This document shows, one piece after another, positions 55,744 through 64,000 of a stretch of DNA of 64,000 bases; position 1 is the stretch's first letter, and every line of letters starts with the position of its first letter. The DNA lies in the NCBI RefSeq assembly GCF_021462265.1, contig NZ_JAJONF010000005.1:1-64000 (forward strand), read 5' to 3'. The notes below the pieces were generated by a model. That model saw nothing but the letters and a program-made list of their open reading frames with translations. It had not been told where the DNA came from and searched no databases. The stretch comes from Streptomyces shenzhenensis (lineage in GTDB: Bacteria > Actinomycetota > Actinomycetes > Streptomycetales > Streptomycetaceae). A program made the position numbers and the translations under genes.

Positions 55744-57585
55744 GTGAGATCGACCCCCCACAGGGCCCTCGCCACCAGCGCGTTGGCCGTCACGGCACTG
55801 GCCGCGGCCCTGCTGCCCGGCACCACGGCGTCGGCGGCGACCTCCGCCGCCGCCTGCACGTCGAGCCAGCTGATCACCAACGGCGGTTTCGAGAGCGGCA
55901 CTTCACCCTGGACCCAGTCGTCGGCCAGCGTCATCACCAACCGCACCGGCCAGTCCGCCCACGGCGGCACCAGCTTCGCCTGGCTGGACGGCACCGGCGC
56001 CACCCACACCGACACGCTCTCGCAGAGCGTGACCATCCCCTCGGGGTGCGCCGCCACCCTCTCCTTCTGGCTGCACACCGACACCGCCGAGACGACGAGC
56101 TCGACGGCCTACGACAAACTCACCGCGAAGATCGGCAGCACCACGCTGGCGACCTACTCCAACCTGGACAAGACCACCGGGTACGTGAAGAAGTCGTTCG
56201 ACGTGTCCGCGTTCGCCGGCCAGACCGTGACCGTCGCCTTCTCCGGGGCCGAGGACTCCAGCCTCCAGACCAGCTTCGTGCTGGACGACATCGCCCTGGA
56301 CACCTCGGCCGCCACCACCCCGGGCGACCCCACCCGCACGCCGGCCTCCCCGTCGTACACCGTCAGCCTGACCAGCAACTCCACCGGCACCGGCTGGACC
56401 GGCCACGAGAGCGTGACCTTCACCAACGCCTCCGCGACCGCGCTCAGCGAGGTCTACCTCAGGCTGTGGGACAACTACCACGGCACCTGCTCGGCCCCGC
56501 CGATCACCGTCACCAACGTCACCGGCGGCACCGCGGGCGCGCTCTCGGTCGCCTGCACGGCGCTGCAGGTCGCGCTGCCGGCACCGCTGGCCCAGGGCCA
56601 GAGCACCACGATCGGCTTCGACCTGGGCATCACCGTGCCCAGCGGCGCCGACCGCTTCGGCTACGACGGCTCCTTCAGCATGATCGGCAACGCCCTGCCC
56701 GTCCTCGCGGTCCAGGACGGATCCGGCTGGCACCTGGACCCGTACACCAACAACGGCGAGTCCTTCTACTCCCTGGCCGCCGACTTCAAGGTGACCCTGG
56801 ACCACCCCACCAGCCTGCTCGTCCCGGCGACCGGCACCTCCACCGACACCCCCGGCTCCAGCGGCCGCACCGTCACCACCGCGACCGCCTCCCAGGTCCG
56901 TGACTTCGCCTGGGCGGCCGGGCCGTTCACCAAGATCTCCGGCACCTCCCCCGGCGGGGTCCCGGTCAACATCTACTCGGTGTCCGGCATCAGCTCCTCC
57001 AGCGCCCAGTCGATGCTGTCCACCGCCAAGTCGGCCGTCGACGCCCACGCGGGACGCTTCGGGGCCTACCCGTACGGCGAGCTGGACGCGGTCATCGACA
57101 ACAACTTCTGGTTCGGCGGCATGGAGTACCCCGGCTTCGTCCTCGACCTCGTCAGCACCACCGCGCTCACCCACGAGATCGGCCACCAGTGGTGGTACGG
57201 CATCGTCGGCGACGACGAGTACAACAGCCCCTGGCTGGACGAGGCGTTCACCGACTACGCCACCGACCTGGCGCAGGGACTGACGGGCACCAACTGCTGG
57301 AACAGCGTGTCCTGGGCGTCGTCCGCGGAGAAGATCACCAACTCGATGGCGTACTGGGACGCCCACTCCTCCCGCTACTCCACCGTCGTCTACGGCTACG
57401 GCAAGTGCGCCCTGCACGACCTGCGCCGCCTCATCGGCGACACCGCGATGGCCAACCTGCTGAAGAGCTACGCCACTTCGCACTGGTACGGCGTCTCGAC
57501 CACCGCCGAGTTCAAGGCGGCGGCGCAGGCGGCCACCAGCACCGACCTGACGTCGTTCTGGACCACCCACCGCATCGACGGCTGA
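55744..57585 (+). CDS. Secreted M1-family metallopeptidase
   Basis: A 613-residue exported aminopeptidase-like enzyme. Signal peptide to about residue 32, a beta-sandwich of carbohydrate-binding type (about 38-190: NGGFESGTSPW, DTSAATT end), an aminopeptidase N-terminal domain, and an M1 catalytic domain. Zinc motif HEIGHQWWY (His477, His481) with Glu500 in WLDEAFTDYATD, and the substrate-binding GGMEYPG at about 458-464. The GTG start has AAAGGAG 6 bases upstream. Extra N-terminal module is unusual for M1 and may tether it to polymers. Confidence 0.92.
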   Translation: MRSTPHRALATSALAVTALAAALLPGTTASAATSAAACTSSQLITNGGFESGTSPWTQSSASVITNRTGQSAHGGTSFAWLDGTGATHTDTLSQSVTIPSGCAATLSFWLHTDTAETTSSTAYDKLTAKIGSTTLATYSNLDKTTGYVKKSFDVSAFAGQTVTVAFSGAEDSSLQTSFVLDDIALDTSAATTPGDPTRTPASPSYTVSLTSNSTGTGWTGHESVTFTNASATALSEVYLRLWDNYHGTCSAPPITVTNVTGGTAGALSVACTALQVALPAPLAQGQSTTIGFDLGITVPSGADRFGYDGSFSMIGNALPVLAVQDGSGWHLDPYTNNGESFYSLAADFKVTLDHPTSLLVPATGTSTDTPGSSGRTVTTATASQVRDFAWAAGPFTKISGTSPGGVPVNIYSVSGISSSSAQSMLSTAKSAVDAHAGRFGAYPYGELDAVIDNNFWFGGMEYPGFVLDLVSTTALTHEIGHQWWYGIVGDDEYNSPWLDEAFTDYATDLAQGLTGTNCWNSVSWASSAEKITNSMAYWDAHSSRYSTVVYGYGKCALHDLRRLIGDTAMANLLKSYATSHWYGVSTTAEFKAAAQAATSTDLTSFWTTHRIDG

Positions 57586-57613
57586 CCTCTTCGGCCCGCC
57601 GGGCCGGACAGAC

Positions 57614-57648
57614 GCGCGGGACGGCCGCGGGCAAAGGCCGTCCCGCGC
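57614..57648 (+). terminator. Terminator after the M1 peptidase gene
   Basis: A 13-base perfect stem (GCGCGGGACGGCC and complement) with a 9-base loop, 28 bases after the stop codon. Confidence 0.75.
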
Positions 57649-57791
57649 TCGTCGACGTCCTGGAGAGGCGAGGAATCCTTCCCCCCGGGGAGCAGGACAT
57701 GGAGCAAAGGATCTTCCCGGTTCCGCGTGCACACCGTCCTGTGATACCTCTTGCGTCGTCCGTACGCCGCCGAGCCCCTGGTGCGCTTCAC

Positions 57792-58460
57792 ATGAGCAAC
57801 TACCGCCCCTTCGTACTGCGTCGCCGCGAGATCGCGGTGAGCCCCGAACGACTGGGGATGCTCGGCGACGCCGTCTTCGCCATCGCCATCACCCTGCTCG
57901 CCCTCGACATCACCGTCCCCGAGGGCCTGCGCGACTCGCAACTCCCGCACGCCCTGCGGGAGCTGTTGCCGGCGATCGGCGCGTATCTGCTGAGCTTCGC
58001 CGTCATCGGCGTCCTCTGGCTGACCCAGCACGCCCTGTTCCGGTGCATCGCGACCCTCGACCGCCGGCTGCTCCACCTGTACTTCGCCCTGCTCGCGGTC
58101 GTCGCGGCACTGCCCTTCCCGACCAGGCTGATCAGCGAGTACGGCGAGACGGCGACGGCGACCGCGTGCTACTCGGGCGCGATCGCGCTGTCCCTCGGTT
58201 TCCTGTGCGCGATGCACCTGCGCCTGCTGGCCGCCCCGGCGCTGGCCACGCCGGACACGGACCCCGGGGAGCTGCGGAAGGCGGTGCGCCGCGACGCGTT
58301 GCACGTCCTGGTCTTCGTCACCGCGATCCCGCTGGCCTTCTGGTCACCCGGCCTCGCCAAGTACTGGTGGCTGCTGGTGATCCCGGTCCGCACCCTCCAC
58401 CGCACGCCGGCACCGGCCGCACCGGCGCCGGCCGAGGCCGGGGAACAGCCGGAGAGCTGA
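57792..58460 (+). CDS. TMEM175-like membrane protein (DUF1211)
   Basis: A 222-residue protein with six predicted helices of the bacterial TMEM175 type. Helix 1 reads RLGMLGDAVFAIAITLLALDI. In TMEM175 channels the motif is FSD; here the Phe-Ser is Leu-Gly, and only the Asp is kept. The family conducts potassium or protons; activity here is uncertain. ATG 57792 fits the family length, but the in-frame ATG at 57699 has a better ribosome site (GGGGAG) and adds 31 residues. Confidence 0.8.
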   Translation: MSNYRPFVLRRREIAVSPERLGMLGDAVFAIAITLLALDITVPEGLRDSQLPHALRELLPAIGAYLLSFAVIGVLWLTQHALFRCIATLDRRLLHLYFALLAVVAALPFPTRLISEYGETATATACYSGAIALSLGFLCAMHLRLLAAPALATPDTDPGELRKAVRRDALHVLVFVTAIPLAFWSPGLAKYWWLLVIPVRTLHRTPAPAAPAPAEAGEQPES

Positions 58461-58518
58461 GCAGGACGCGGCGGCACGAGCACGTGCCCCACTCGGACCG
58501 GCCGTAGGCCTGCTCAGG

Positions 58519-60900
58519 TCAGGGAAGGGCGAGTTCGGCCCAGATGGTCTTCCCCGAGCCCGTGTAGCGGGTGCCCCAGCGCTGGGACATCTGCGCGACG
58601 AGGAACAGGCCGCGGCCGCCCTCGTCGTCCCGGCGGGCCCGCCGCAGATGCGGTGCGGTGTGCGCGTTGTCGGAGACCTCGCACAGCAGGCTGCGGTCCT
58701 TGATCAGCCTCAGCAGCACGGGCCCGGTGGCGTACCGGATGCTGTTGGTGACCAGCTCGCTCACCACCAGCTCCGCGGTGAACGCGAGCTCGGACAGGCC
58801 CCAGCTCTCCAGCTGACGCTCGGTGTCCGTGCGGGCCCGCGCCACCATCGCAGGGTCGGGCGGCAGCTCCAGGTCCGCCACCAGGCCGGCGCCCAGCCGC
58901 CGGGTGCGCACCAGCAGCAGCGTGGCGTCGTCCGCCTGCGGTCCCGGCGGCAGGGTCGCCAGTGCCCGGTCGCACAGCTCCTCCAGCGGGCAGCGCTGCC
59001 AGGTGAGCACATGGGCGAGACGGTCGATACCGCTGTCGATGTCGGTGCGCCGGTCCTCCACCACGCCGTCGGTGAAGAACGCCACCACGCTGCCGTTGGA
59101 CAGGCTCAGCTCGACGTTCTCGTAGGGCAGGCTGCCCAGCCCCAGGGGCGGCCCCGGCGCCAGCGCGGACAGCGCCACCGTGCCGTTCGCGTCGGCCACG
59201 ATCGGCGGGGGATGGCCCGCGCTCGCCCAGACACAGCGCCCGCTGACCGGGTCGTAGATCGCGTACAGGCAGGTCACCCCGAGCGTCTCCTCGCCCAGCC
59301 CGTCGTCCGCCTGCGGTTCGGAGTCCTGCGCGACCAGGCCGTCGAGCCGGGTGAGCAGCTCGGCGGGGTCCAGGTCCAGCAGGGCCAGGGTCCGCACGGT
59401 GGCGCGCAGCCGGCCCATCGTCGCAGCCGCGTGCACGCCGTGTCCGACCACGTCCCCGACGGTCAGCCCCACCCGGGCCCCGGACAGCGGGATCAGGTCG
59501 AACCAGTCGCCGCCGACGCCCACCCGGCTGTCGGCGGGCAGATAGCGGTAGGCCACCTCGACCGCGCTCTGCTCGGGCAGATGCCGCGGCAGCAGGCTGC
59601 GCTGCAGGACCAGGGCCGCCGCGTGCTGGCTGGTGTACCGGCGGGCGTTGTCGATACCGACGGCGGCGCGCTCGGTCAGCTCCACCGCAAGGGTCTGCTC
59701 CTCGGGCCCGAAGGGGTCGGGGTTGCTGCTGCGCCGGAAGGTGGCGAGGCCGAGGACCGCGTCCCGGGCGAGCAGCGGGACGAACAGGCTGGAGCGGCGG
59801 CCGTCCGGGGCCGGTCCGCCCGGTGCTCCGGGCGGGGCGGCGTCGACGACGGGGCGGCAGGTGGCCAGGCTCAGCGCCTGCGGGGACGACGGCGGATAGG
59901 AGACGGGACTGGTCCGGAACTCCTCCGGGGTCCGGCCGTGCATCCGCAGCAGATTGTGCCCCGGCGCCGAACCCGTCGGCGGCTGCCGGCCCTCGATGAC
60001 CGCCGGCGGCAGGTCCACCAGCACCTCGTCGGCCAGCTGCGGCACCGCCACGTCGGCGAGCTCCGCGGCCGTACGGCGCACGTCCAGCGAGGCCCCGATG
60101 CGCTTGCCCGCCCGCACGAGCAGCGACAGCCGTTCCTGGGCGCGGTAGCGGTCGGTGATGTCCAGCGACTCCTCGAACAGCCCCAGCGGTTCGCCGCGGG
60201 CGTCCAGCAGCCGGTGGTACGAACAGGACCAGACGTGCTCGCGCACCGGGTCGGCGGGAGCCCGCCCCCGGTAGTGCATGCCCGTGATCGGTTCGCCCGT
60301 CGTGAGCACGTGCTCCATGATCTGGTCCTCGTCCGGAGGGTGGTGGCGGGAGATGAACTCACCCTCGGGAAAGAGGTCCGCGGCCGGCCGGCCGACGTAC
60401 TGGGCGACCCCCGCCAGCTCCAGGTCGGTGGAGACGTTCCCCCAGACGACGCGCATGTCGGTGTCGAAGATCGTCAGGCCCACGGAGGACTCGGTGGCCA
60501 GCCCCTGCAGCATGGCCAGCTGCGCCTCCCAGGCGCGCAGCGCCTTCAGCTCCGCCGCGACCACGACGGTGGCGGCCACGCCCTGGGGCGCGAGCGGACT
60601 GAAGGTCACGGCCGCGCGCAGGGTACGTCCGTCCCCGCAGGACAGGTCCAGCACCGTGCTGCGGGGCTGGGACGCCCGGCAGAGCGCGGAGAGCCGCTGG
60701 CCCCGCTGGCGAGGGTCCCCGGCCAGCAGCAGGGCCGCCGGCCGGCCGAGCACGGCCTCGGGGGGATGTCCGAGGAGACGCTGGGCCGAGGGACCCCACC
60801 CCGAGACGCGGCCTTCGGCGTCCAGCACCGCGGCCGCGGCCTTGGTGAGGTCCAGAGGACTGTGGAATTCGACGTCGGCCGCGTTCGGAAAACGATCCAT
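58519..60900 (-). CDS. PAS-GAF-PP2C-HATPase signalling protein
   Basis: A 793-residue cytoplasmic regulator. Order: PAS (about 15-110), second PAS (130-255: VGLTIFDTDMRVVWGN), GAF (265-430: LLVRAGKRIGASLDVRRT), SpoIIE-type phosphatase (455-660: VGVGGDWFDLIPL, VVGHGVHAAATMGRLR, FFTDGVVEDRR, ADDATLLLV) and C-terminal GHKL ATPase (690-793: AELVVSELVTNSIRYA, GRGLFLVAQM). It joins a phosphatase and an anti-sigma-type kinase in one chain, acting on anti-anti-sigma factors in response to signals read by PAS/GAF. ATG 60900 follows GGGAAG. Confidence 0.94.
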   Translation of the reverse strand: MDRFPNAADVEFHSPLDLTKAAAAVLDAEGRVSGWGPSAQRLLGHPPEAVLGRPAALLLAGDPRQRGQRLSALCRASQPRSTVLDLSCGDGRTLRAAVTFSPLAPQGVAATVVVAAELKALRAWEAQLAMLQGLATESSVGLTIFDTDMRVVWGNVSTDLELAGVAQYVGRPAADLFPEGEFISRHHPPDEDQIMEHVLTTGEPITGMHYRGRAPADPVREHVWSCSYHRLLDARGEPLGLFEESLDITDRYRAQERLSLLVRAGKRIGASLDVRRTAAELADVAVPQLADEVLVDLPPAVIEGRQPPTGSAPGHNLLRMHGRTPEEFRTSPVSYPPSSPQALSLATCRPVVDAAPPGAPGGPAPDGRRSSLFVPLLARDAVLGLATFRRSSNPDPFGPEEQTLAVELTERAAVGIDNARRYTSQHAAALVLQRSLLPRHLPEQSAVEVAYRYLPADSRVGVGGDWFDLIPLSGARVGLTVGDVVGHGVHAAATMGRLRATVRTLALLDLDPAELLTRLDGLVAQDSEPQADDGLGEETLGVTCLYAIYDPVSGRCVWASAGHPPPIVADANGTVALSALAPGPPLGLGSLPYENVELSLSNGSVVAFFTDGVVEDRRTDIDSGIDRLAHVLTWQRCPLEELCDRALATLPPGPQADDATLLLVRTRRLGAGLVADLELPPDPAMVARARTDTERQLESWGLSELAFTAELVVSELVTNSIRYATGPVLLRLIKDRSLLCEVSDNAHTAPHLRRARRDDEGGRGLFLVAQMSQRWGTRYTGSGKTIWAELALP

Positions 60901-60964
60901 GGCACCGCTTCCCTCCGTGCCCCCTCAGCATCCCGTGCCGCACGACGGACGACAACCGCACGCA

Positions 60965-61107
60965 GCGCCGCCTCCGGGGGTACCCTGCGGACGCCGAATG
61001 CCGGGCGGACGTCACCGCCCGGTGCCGCCCGCCGCTCCCCCCACCGCCGGTCGGCGTTCCGGGACGCCCGGCACCGGCGGCACGCCGGGTACCCCCGGAG
61101 GCGGCGC
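60965..61107. repeat. 21-base perfect inverted repeat, arms 101 bases apart
   Basis: Left arm 60965-60985 and right arm 61087-61107 are exact reverse complements (core CCTCCGGGGGTACCC). The interior also carries shorter GC-rich dyads. No target duplication flanks it. It may be a miniature element, a large leader hairpin, or a regulatory loop. Confidence 0.7.
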
Positions 61108-61301
61108 GGCCCCGGCACCCCATGACCGGTTCCTTCGTTCTGCCGGACCCGGGCCGGCACCGGACGTCCGCCGGAGGCGCCGTGAGGCACCACGAAGACC
61201 TGCCGGCACACCTCCCGACCCCTGCCGACGCGCCGGGCTTCACCGGCGCCGAGGACGCCTGCGAGCAGGGGAGCCTCCTCGACGCCCGTCGTCCAGCAAC
61301 G

Positions 61302-61341
61302 CCGCTCGGCACGGTCCGGGCAGGTGGACCGTGCCGAGCGG
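61302..61341 (-). terminator. Terminator after the phosphoesterase gene
   Basis: A 16-base perfect stem (CCGCTCGGCACGGTCC and complement) with an 8-base loop, 19 bases beyond the stop codon of the leftward phosphoesterase gene. Confidence 0.8.
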
Positions 61342-61359
61342 GTCAGGACGGGGCCGGGG

Positions 61360-63192
61360 TCAGGCGGCCGTGCGCTGCCTGCGGCGCAGGGTCAGGTACG
61401 TGCCCGTGGCGCCGGCCGCCAGCAGGGCGCCCACGCCGAGGCTGACCGGCAGGGCCGGGAACCGGCCGGAGCCGGTCGACGCGGCCGTGTCCACCAGCGC
61501 CGGGCCCGGGGTGATGTGGGTGCTCACCGGGGCGACGTGGCGGATCGGGCCGATGTGCTTGACGGAGCCGTCCGAGTTCAGCAGCACCTGCTTGTTGTTG
61601 GGGTGCCGGAAGTCGAACATGTTCGTCAGCGAGCCCGCGGTGGCGTCGAAGGAGTGGTCGCCGACGCGGCCGGTGTGCCAGTTGTCCTCGATGAAGCGGG
61701 TGATCGAGGACTGGTCGGTCTGGGTGTGGTCGACCTTGTTCACCTTGCTGTAGGGCGAGATGACCAGCAGCGGCTGGCGGGTACCGGGGCCGCAGCGGTC
61801 GGCGTAGCCGCCGGACGCGGCCGGGCCGGACTGGCAGGCGGCACTGTCGAGGGCCTTGCCGTTGGAGCCGACCGTGGTGTCCGTGGAACCGTTGCGGGGC
61901 TTGGCGTAGGCGTGGTCGTACCAGCCGTCGGAGTCGTCGTAGGCGACGACGATCGCGGTGGACTTCCACTGCGGCGAGCTCTGGATGGCGTTGATCTCGT
62001 TGACGAGGAAGTGCTGCTCGTCGGTCGGGTCGGAGTAGCCGGCGTGGCCGTCCTGGTACGCACCGGCCTTGAGGAAGCTGACGGCCGGCAGCTTGCCCGC
62101 CTTGGCGACCGCGGTGAAGTCGGTCAGGTCGTAGTTGTGGTTGGCCCGGCCGTTGTGCCCGATCTCGTTGACGTTCTTCGGCGCCAGGTGGTGCGGGTTG
62201 GACGTCGACCTGTAGTACGAGAACGGGTTGTGGTGCGGGCTGTAGTCGACCACGGAGGCGCCGCCGACGTTGGTGTGCGTGGTGTCGCACCTGGCGTGGG
62301 AGCCGGACGTGCCGTCGTAGGCCGTGGACGGGCGGAAGCCGCCCTGGAACCAGCCCCACGTCACGTGCTTGGCGTTGAGCAGGTCACCGATGTTCCGGCC
62401 CTGGAGCGCCGCGAGCGCGCTGGTGCTGGTGTGGTCCTTGTCGGAGCAGTCGTCGTAGGCCGGGTCGGGGTCGTTGACGACCGTGCCGACGCCCTTCGCG
62501 TTCGGGGACGCGATGGCGTACGAGTCGGGCGTCGACGTCTGCTTGCCGGTGGCCGGGTCCACCGAGATCGCGCCGTGTGTCTGGCCCGAGGCCAGGTTGA
62601 GCGCGCCGGGCGTGGACGGGCCGTAGACGGAGCTGTAGGAGCGGTCGTTGAGCGCGTACTGCTGGGCGTAGTTCCACAGACCGGTGACGGTGTTGCCGTC
62701 GTAGTAGTCCATCACCAGGCCCGGCTCGCCGAACAGGCCGCCGCTGCACTTGTCGACCTCGGTGTTCTGCACGAACCGGTCGGCCCTGCCGCCGTCGTAG
62801 GCCAGCTGCTCGGGCCCGTAGGAATGGTTCTGGTCGCAGGTCATCGCCTGCGCCGGGGTGAGCCGCTTGGGCGGGTACTGGTTCGGGTTCTTCGTCAGCA
62901 GCCCGGCGTGCGCGAGGGTGTCGATGTCCTTCGGGGTCTTCTTGGACGCCGTGAACTTCGTGCCGTCGGTGTTCGCGGCCTTCGGGTAGGTCGCGAAGTA
63001 GTGGTCGAAGGAGATGTTCTCGCCGAACAGCACGACCACGTGCTCGATCGGGGTGGCGGTCGACGAGCCGCCGCCGTGCCCGGCGGGTTCGGCGGCCCAG
63101 CCGGGCGCGGTACCCCCGAGGACCGTGAGCGCGGTGGCCCCCGTGAGAACGCAGAGGCTCCTCATCGCCGTTCGTCTTCCTGTGCTGGCCAT
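61360..63192 (-). CDS. Secreted phosphoesterase (phospholipase C / acid phosphatase family)
   Basis: A 610-residue exported protein of the phospholipase C/AcpA phosphoesterase family (PF04185 type). Signal with RRTAMRSLCVLTGATAL; N-terminal metal and nucleophile region HVVVLFGENISFDHYFATYP, Asp/His-rich later block VVAYDDSDGWYDHAYAK, and a final helix with RRRQR near the C terminus that would anchor it in the membrane. It probably releases phosphate from phospholipids or other esters outside the cell. ATG 63192 with GGAGGGG 7 bases upstream. No PHO box identified by eye. Confidence 0.9.
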   Translation of the reverse strand: MASTGRRTAMRSLCVLTGATALTVLGGTAPGWAAEPAGHGGGSSTATPIEHVVVLFGENISFDHYFATYPKAANTDGTKFTASKKTPKDIDTLAHAGLLTKNPNQYPPKRLTPAQAMTCDQNHSYGPEQLAYDGGRADRFVQNTEVDKCSGGLFGEPGLVMDYYDGNTVTGLWNYAQQYALNDRSYSSVYGPSTPGALNLASGQTHGAISVDPATGKQTSTPDSYAIASPNAKGVGTVVNDPDPAYDDCSDKDHTSTSALAALQGRNIGDLLNAKHVTWGWFQGGFRPSTAYDGTSGSHARCDTTHTNVGGASVVDYSPHHNPFSYYRSTSNPHHLAPKNVNEIGHNGRANHNYDLTDFTAVAKAGKLPAVSFLKAGAYQDGHAGYSDPTDEQHFLVNEINAIQSSPQWKSTAIVVAYDDSDGWYDHAYAKPRNGSTDTTVGSNGKALDSAACQSGPAASGGYADRCGPGTRQPLLVISPYSKVNKVDHTQTDQSSITRFIEDNWHTGRVGDHSFDATAGSLTNMFDFRHPNNKQVLLNSDGSVKHIGPIRHVAPVSTHITPGPALVDTAASTGSGRFPALPVSLGVGALLAAGATGTYLTLRRRQRTAA

Positions 63193-63378
63193 GCTGGTTC
63201 CCCTCCGGGCATGAACGTCACTGCGTCGTACTGGCAGGGATGCTTCGCTTGTTCGCGGGCGCTCCGGCGGAGCCATGATGGCGGGTGAATGAACACCGGG
63301 TCAGGGATGCTGGAGCAAATCTTGACGGTGTATTGACCGTCTGGGCTACGCAACTGCCGTGGAGTTGTTCGGACAAGC

Positions 63379-64000
63379 TCAGGTCAGCAGAGCGCGTCCG
63401 TACCAGTCGTCCCGGTCCCGGACGCCGGGCAGCACGAAGAAGTAGCCGCCGCCGAACGGCGAGACGTAGTCGACCAGCGGCTCCCCGGCCAGCCGCTTCT
63501 GCACGGTCTCGAACTGCCGGGCCAGGTCCTGTTGATAGCAGCAGAACAGCAGGCCCATGTCGAGATTGCCGTTGCTGTCCATGCCCCGGTCGTAGTTGTA
63601 GGCACGGCGCAGGAGCCGCTGGTCGGCGGTGGCCGTGGTGCGCGGGTTGGCCAGTCGGATGTGCGCGTCCAGCGGGATGACGTCACCCTTGGGGTCGTCG
63701 GCGTAATCGGGCGTGTCGTGCTCGGTGTCGCCGTCCAGGGGCGCCCCGGACTCGCGGGAACGGCCGAACATACGCTCCTGCTCGGTCAGGGAGACCCGGT
63801 CCCAGAACTCCACCAGCATCCGGATCAGCCGTACCGCCTGGTAGCTGCCGCCGACCGCCCACCGCGGTTCTCCGGAGTCCTCGCCGACCCACACCAGCCG
63901 GTCCATCTCCCGGGCGCCGGCGGTCTCCGGGTTGGCGGTGCCGTCCTTGAACCCGAACAGGTTGCGCGGGGTGCCGGACGGACGGGGCGGGCTGGTGAAG
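63379..64000 (-). CDS. DyP-type haem peroxidase, EfeB-like (partial)
   Basis: The 3' part of a leftward gene cut by the window edge. The frame continues to base 64000. The family motif GxxDG is seen as GFKDGTANP, the proximal haem His in [15 protein letters not shown], and [20 protein letters not shown] near the end. Such peroxidases are Tat-exported and oxidise dyes or, in EfeUOB systems, haem or ferrous iron. Neighbours on the missing side would decide this. Confidence 0.9.
   Translation of the reverse strand, partial: FTSPPRPSGTPRNLFGFKDGTANPETAGAREMDRLVWVGEDSGEPRWAVGGSYQAVRLIRMLVEFWDRVSLTEQERMFGRSRESGAPLDGDTEHDTPDYADDPKGDVIPLDAHIRLANPRTTATADQRLLRRAYNYDRGMDSNGNLDMGLLFCCYQQDLARQFETVQKRLAGEPLVDYVSPFGGGYFFVLPGVRDRDDWYGRALLT

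Larger units (their letters stand above)
60901..61359. other. Intergenic region with a 21-base inverted repeat and a terminator
   Basis: No convincing gene. Contains a long inverted repeat (60965-60985 with 61087-61107) in the leader region of the PAS-PP2C gene and a strong terminator for the upstream phosphoesterase. Confidence 0.45.

Overview
The window is high-GC actinobacterial DNA, almost certainly a Streptomyces chromosome. Evidence for this: very strong G/C bias at third codon positions; a WhiJ/BldB-like trio (anti-sigma-type ATPase, XRE-DUF5753 regulator, DUF397 protein); a complete conservon (cvnA-B-C-D plus two P450 genes); a furA-catalase-peroxidase pair; many secreted polysaccharide-degrading enzymes; and frequent GTG/TTG starts and ATGA/GTGA overlaps. 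The many exoenzymes, paralogous regulators and decayed genes suggest an accessory or arm-proximal region. That placement is an inference.

Layout. 0-5 kb: WhiJ/BldB-like locus, a DUF574-type methyltransferase, an SRPBCC protein and a secreted NPP1-like (necrosis-inducing) protein. 5-10 kb: GH9-CBM2 cellulase with a perfect CebR-type operator, a membrane PP2C phosphatase and an aldo/keto reductase. 10-16 kb: conservon transcribed right to left (sensor-like ATPase, roadblock protein, DUF742 protein, GTPase, a CYP157-type P450 without ExxR, a CYP154-type P450). 15.8-24 kb: dead class A beta-lactamase, rhomboid-like membrane protein, pyruvate carboxylase, secreted beta-propeller protein, small secreted protein, and an HxlR-MBL pair. 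24-27.3 kb: PL7 alginate lyase, GH18 chitinase with chitinase-type direct repeats, DUF2071 protein. 27.5-34.4 kb: GntR regulator and a sugar operon (binding lipoprotein, enolase-superfamily dehydratase, two permeases, double ATPase, L-rhamnose mutarotase) whose genes overlap by 4 bp.

34.7-42.5 kb is a gene graveyard. It holds remnants of a CelD-type acetyltransferase, an alpha/beta hydrolase, a serine recombinase, an isoaspartate-methyltransferase-like gene, a second hydrolase, a Tn3 transposase, and an SDR/LysR pair. Between them lie intact cyclophilin, SDR, quinone oxidoreductase, TetR and hypothetical genes.

42.5-48 kb: SGNH esterase, an SDR gene with two perfect TetR-type palindromes, a secreted beta-helix protein and an acyltransferase. 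48-50.2 kb: ECF sigma factor with a membrane partner, then a class F sortase translationally coupled to its likely substrate. 50.3-53 kb: furA-katG with a predicted leaderless furA promoter. 53.2-58.5 kb: a Tat-exported PHP-domain protein with a His-rich N terminus and a coupled partner, a secreted M1 peptidase, and a TMEM175-like membrane protein. 58.5-64 kb: PAS-GAF-PP2C-ATPase regulator, secreted phosphoesterase, and the 3' part of a DyP-type peroxidase gene cut by the window edge.

The enzymes for cellulose, chitin, alginate and a rhamnose-type sugar fit a saprophyte that degrades plant, fungal and algal material. The conservon, PP2C proteins and WhiJ-like locus are signalling modules typical of this genus. 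Names rest on motif recognition by eye. No database search was run.
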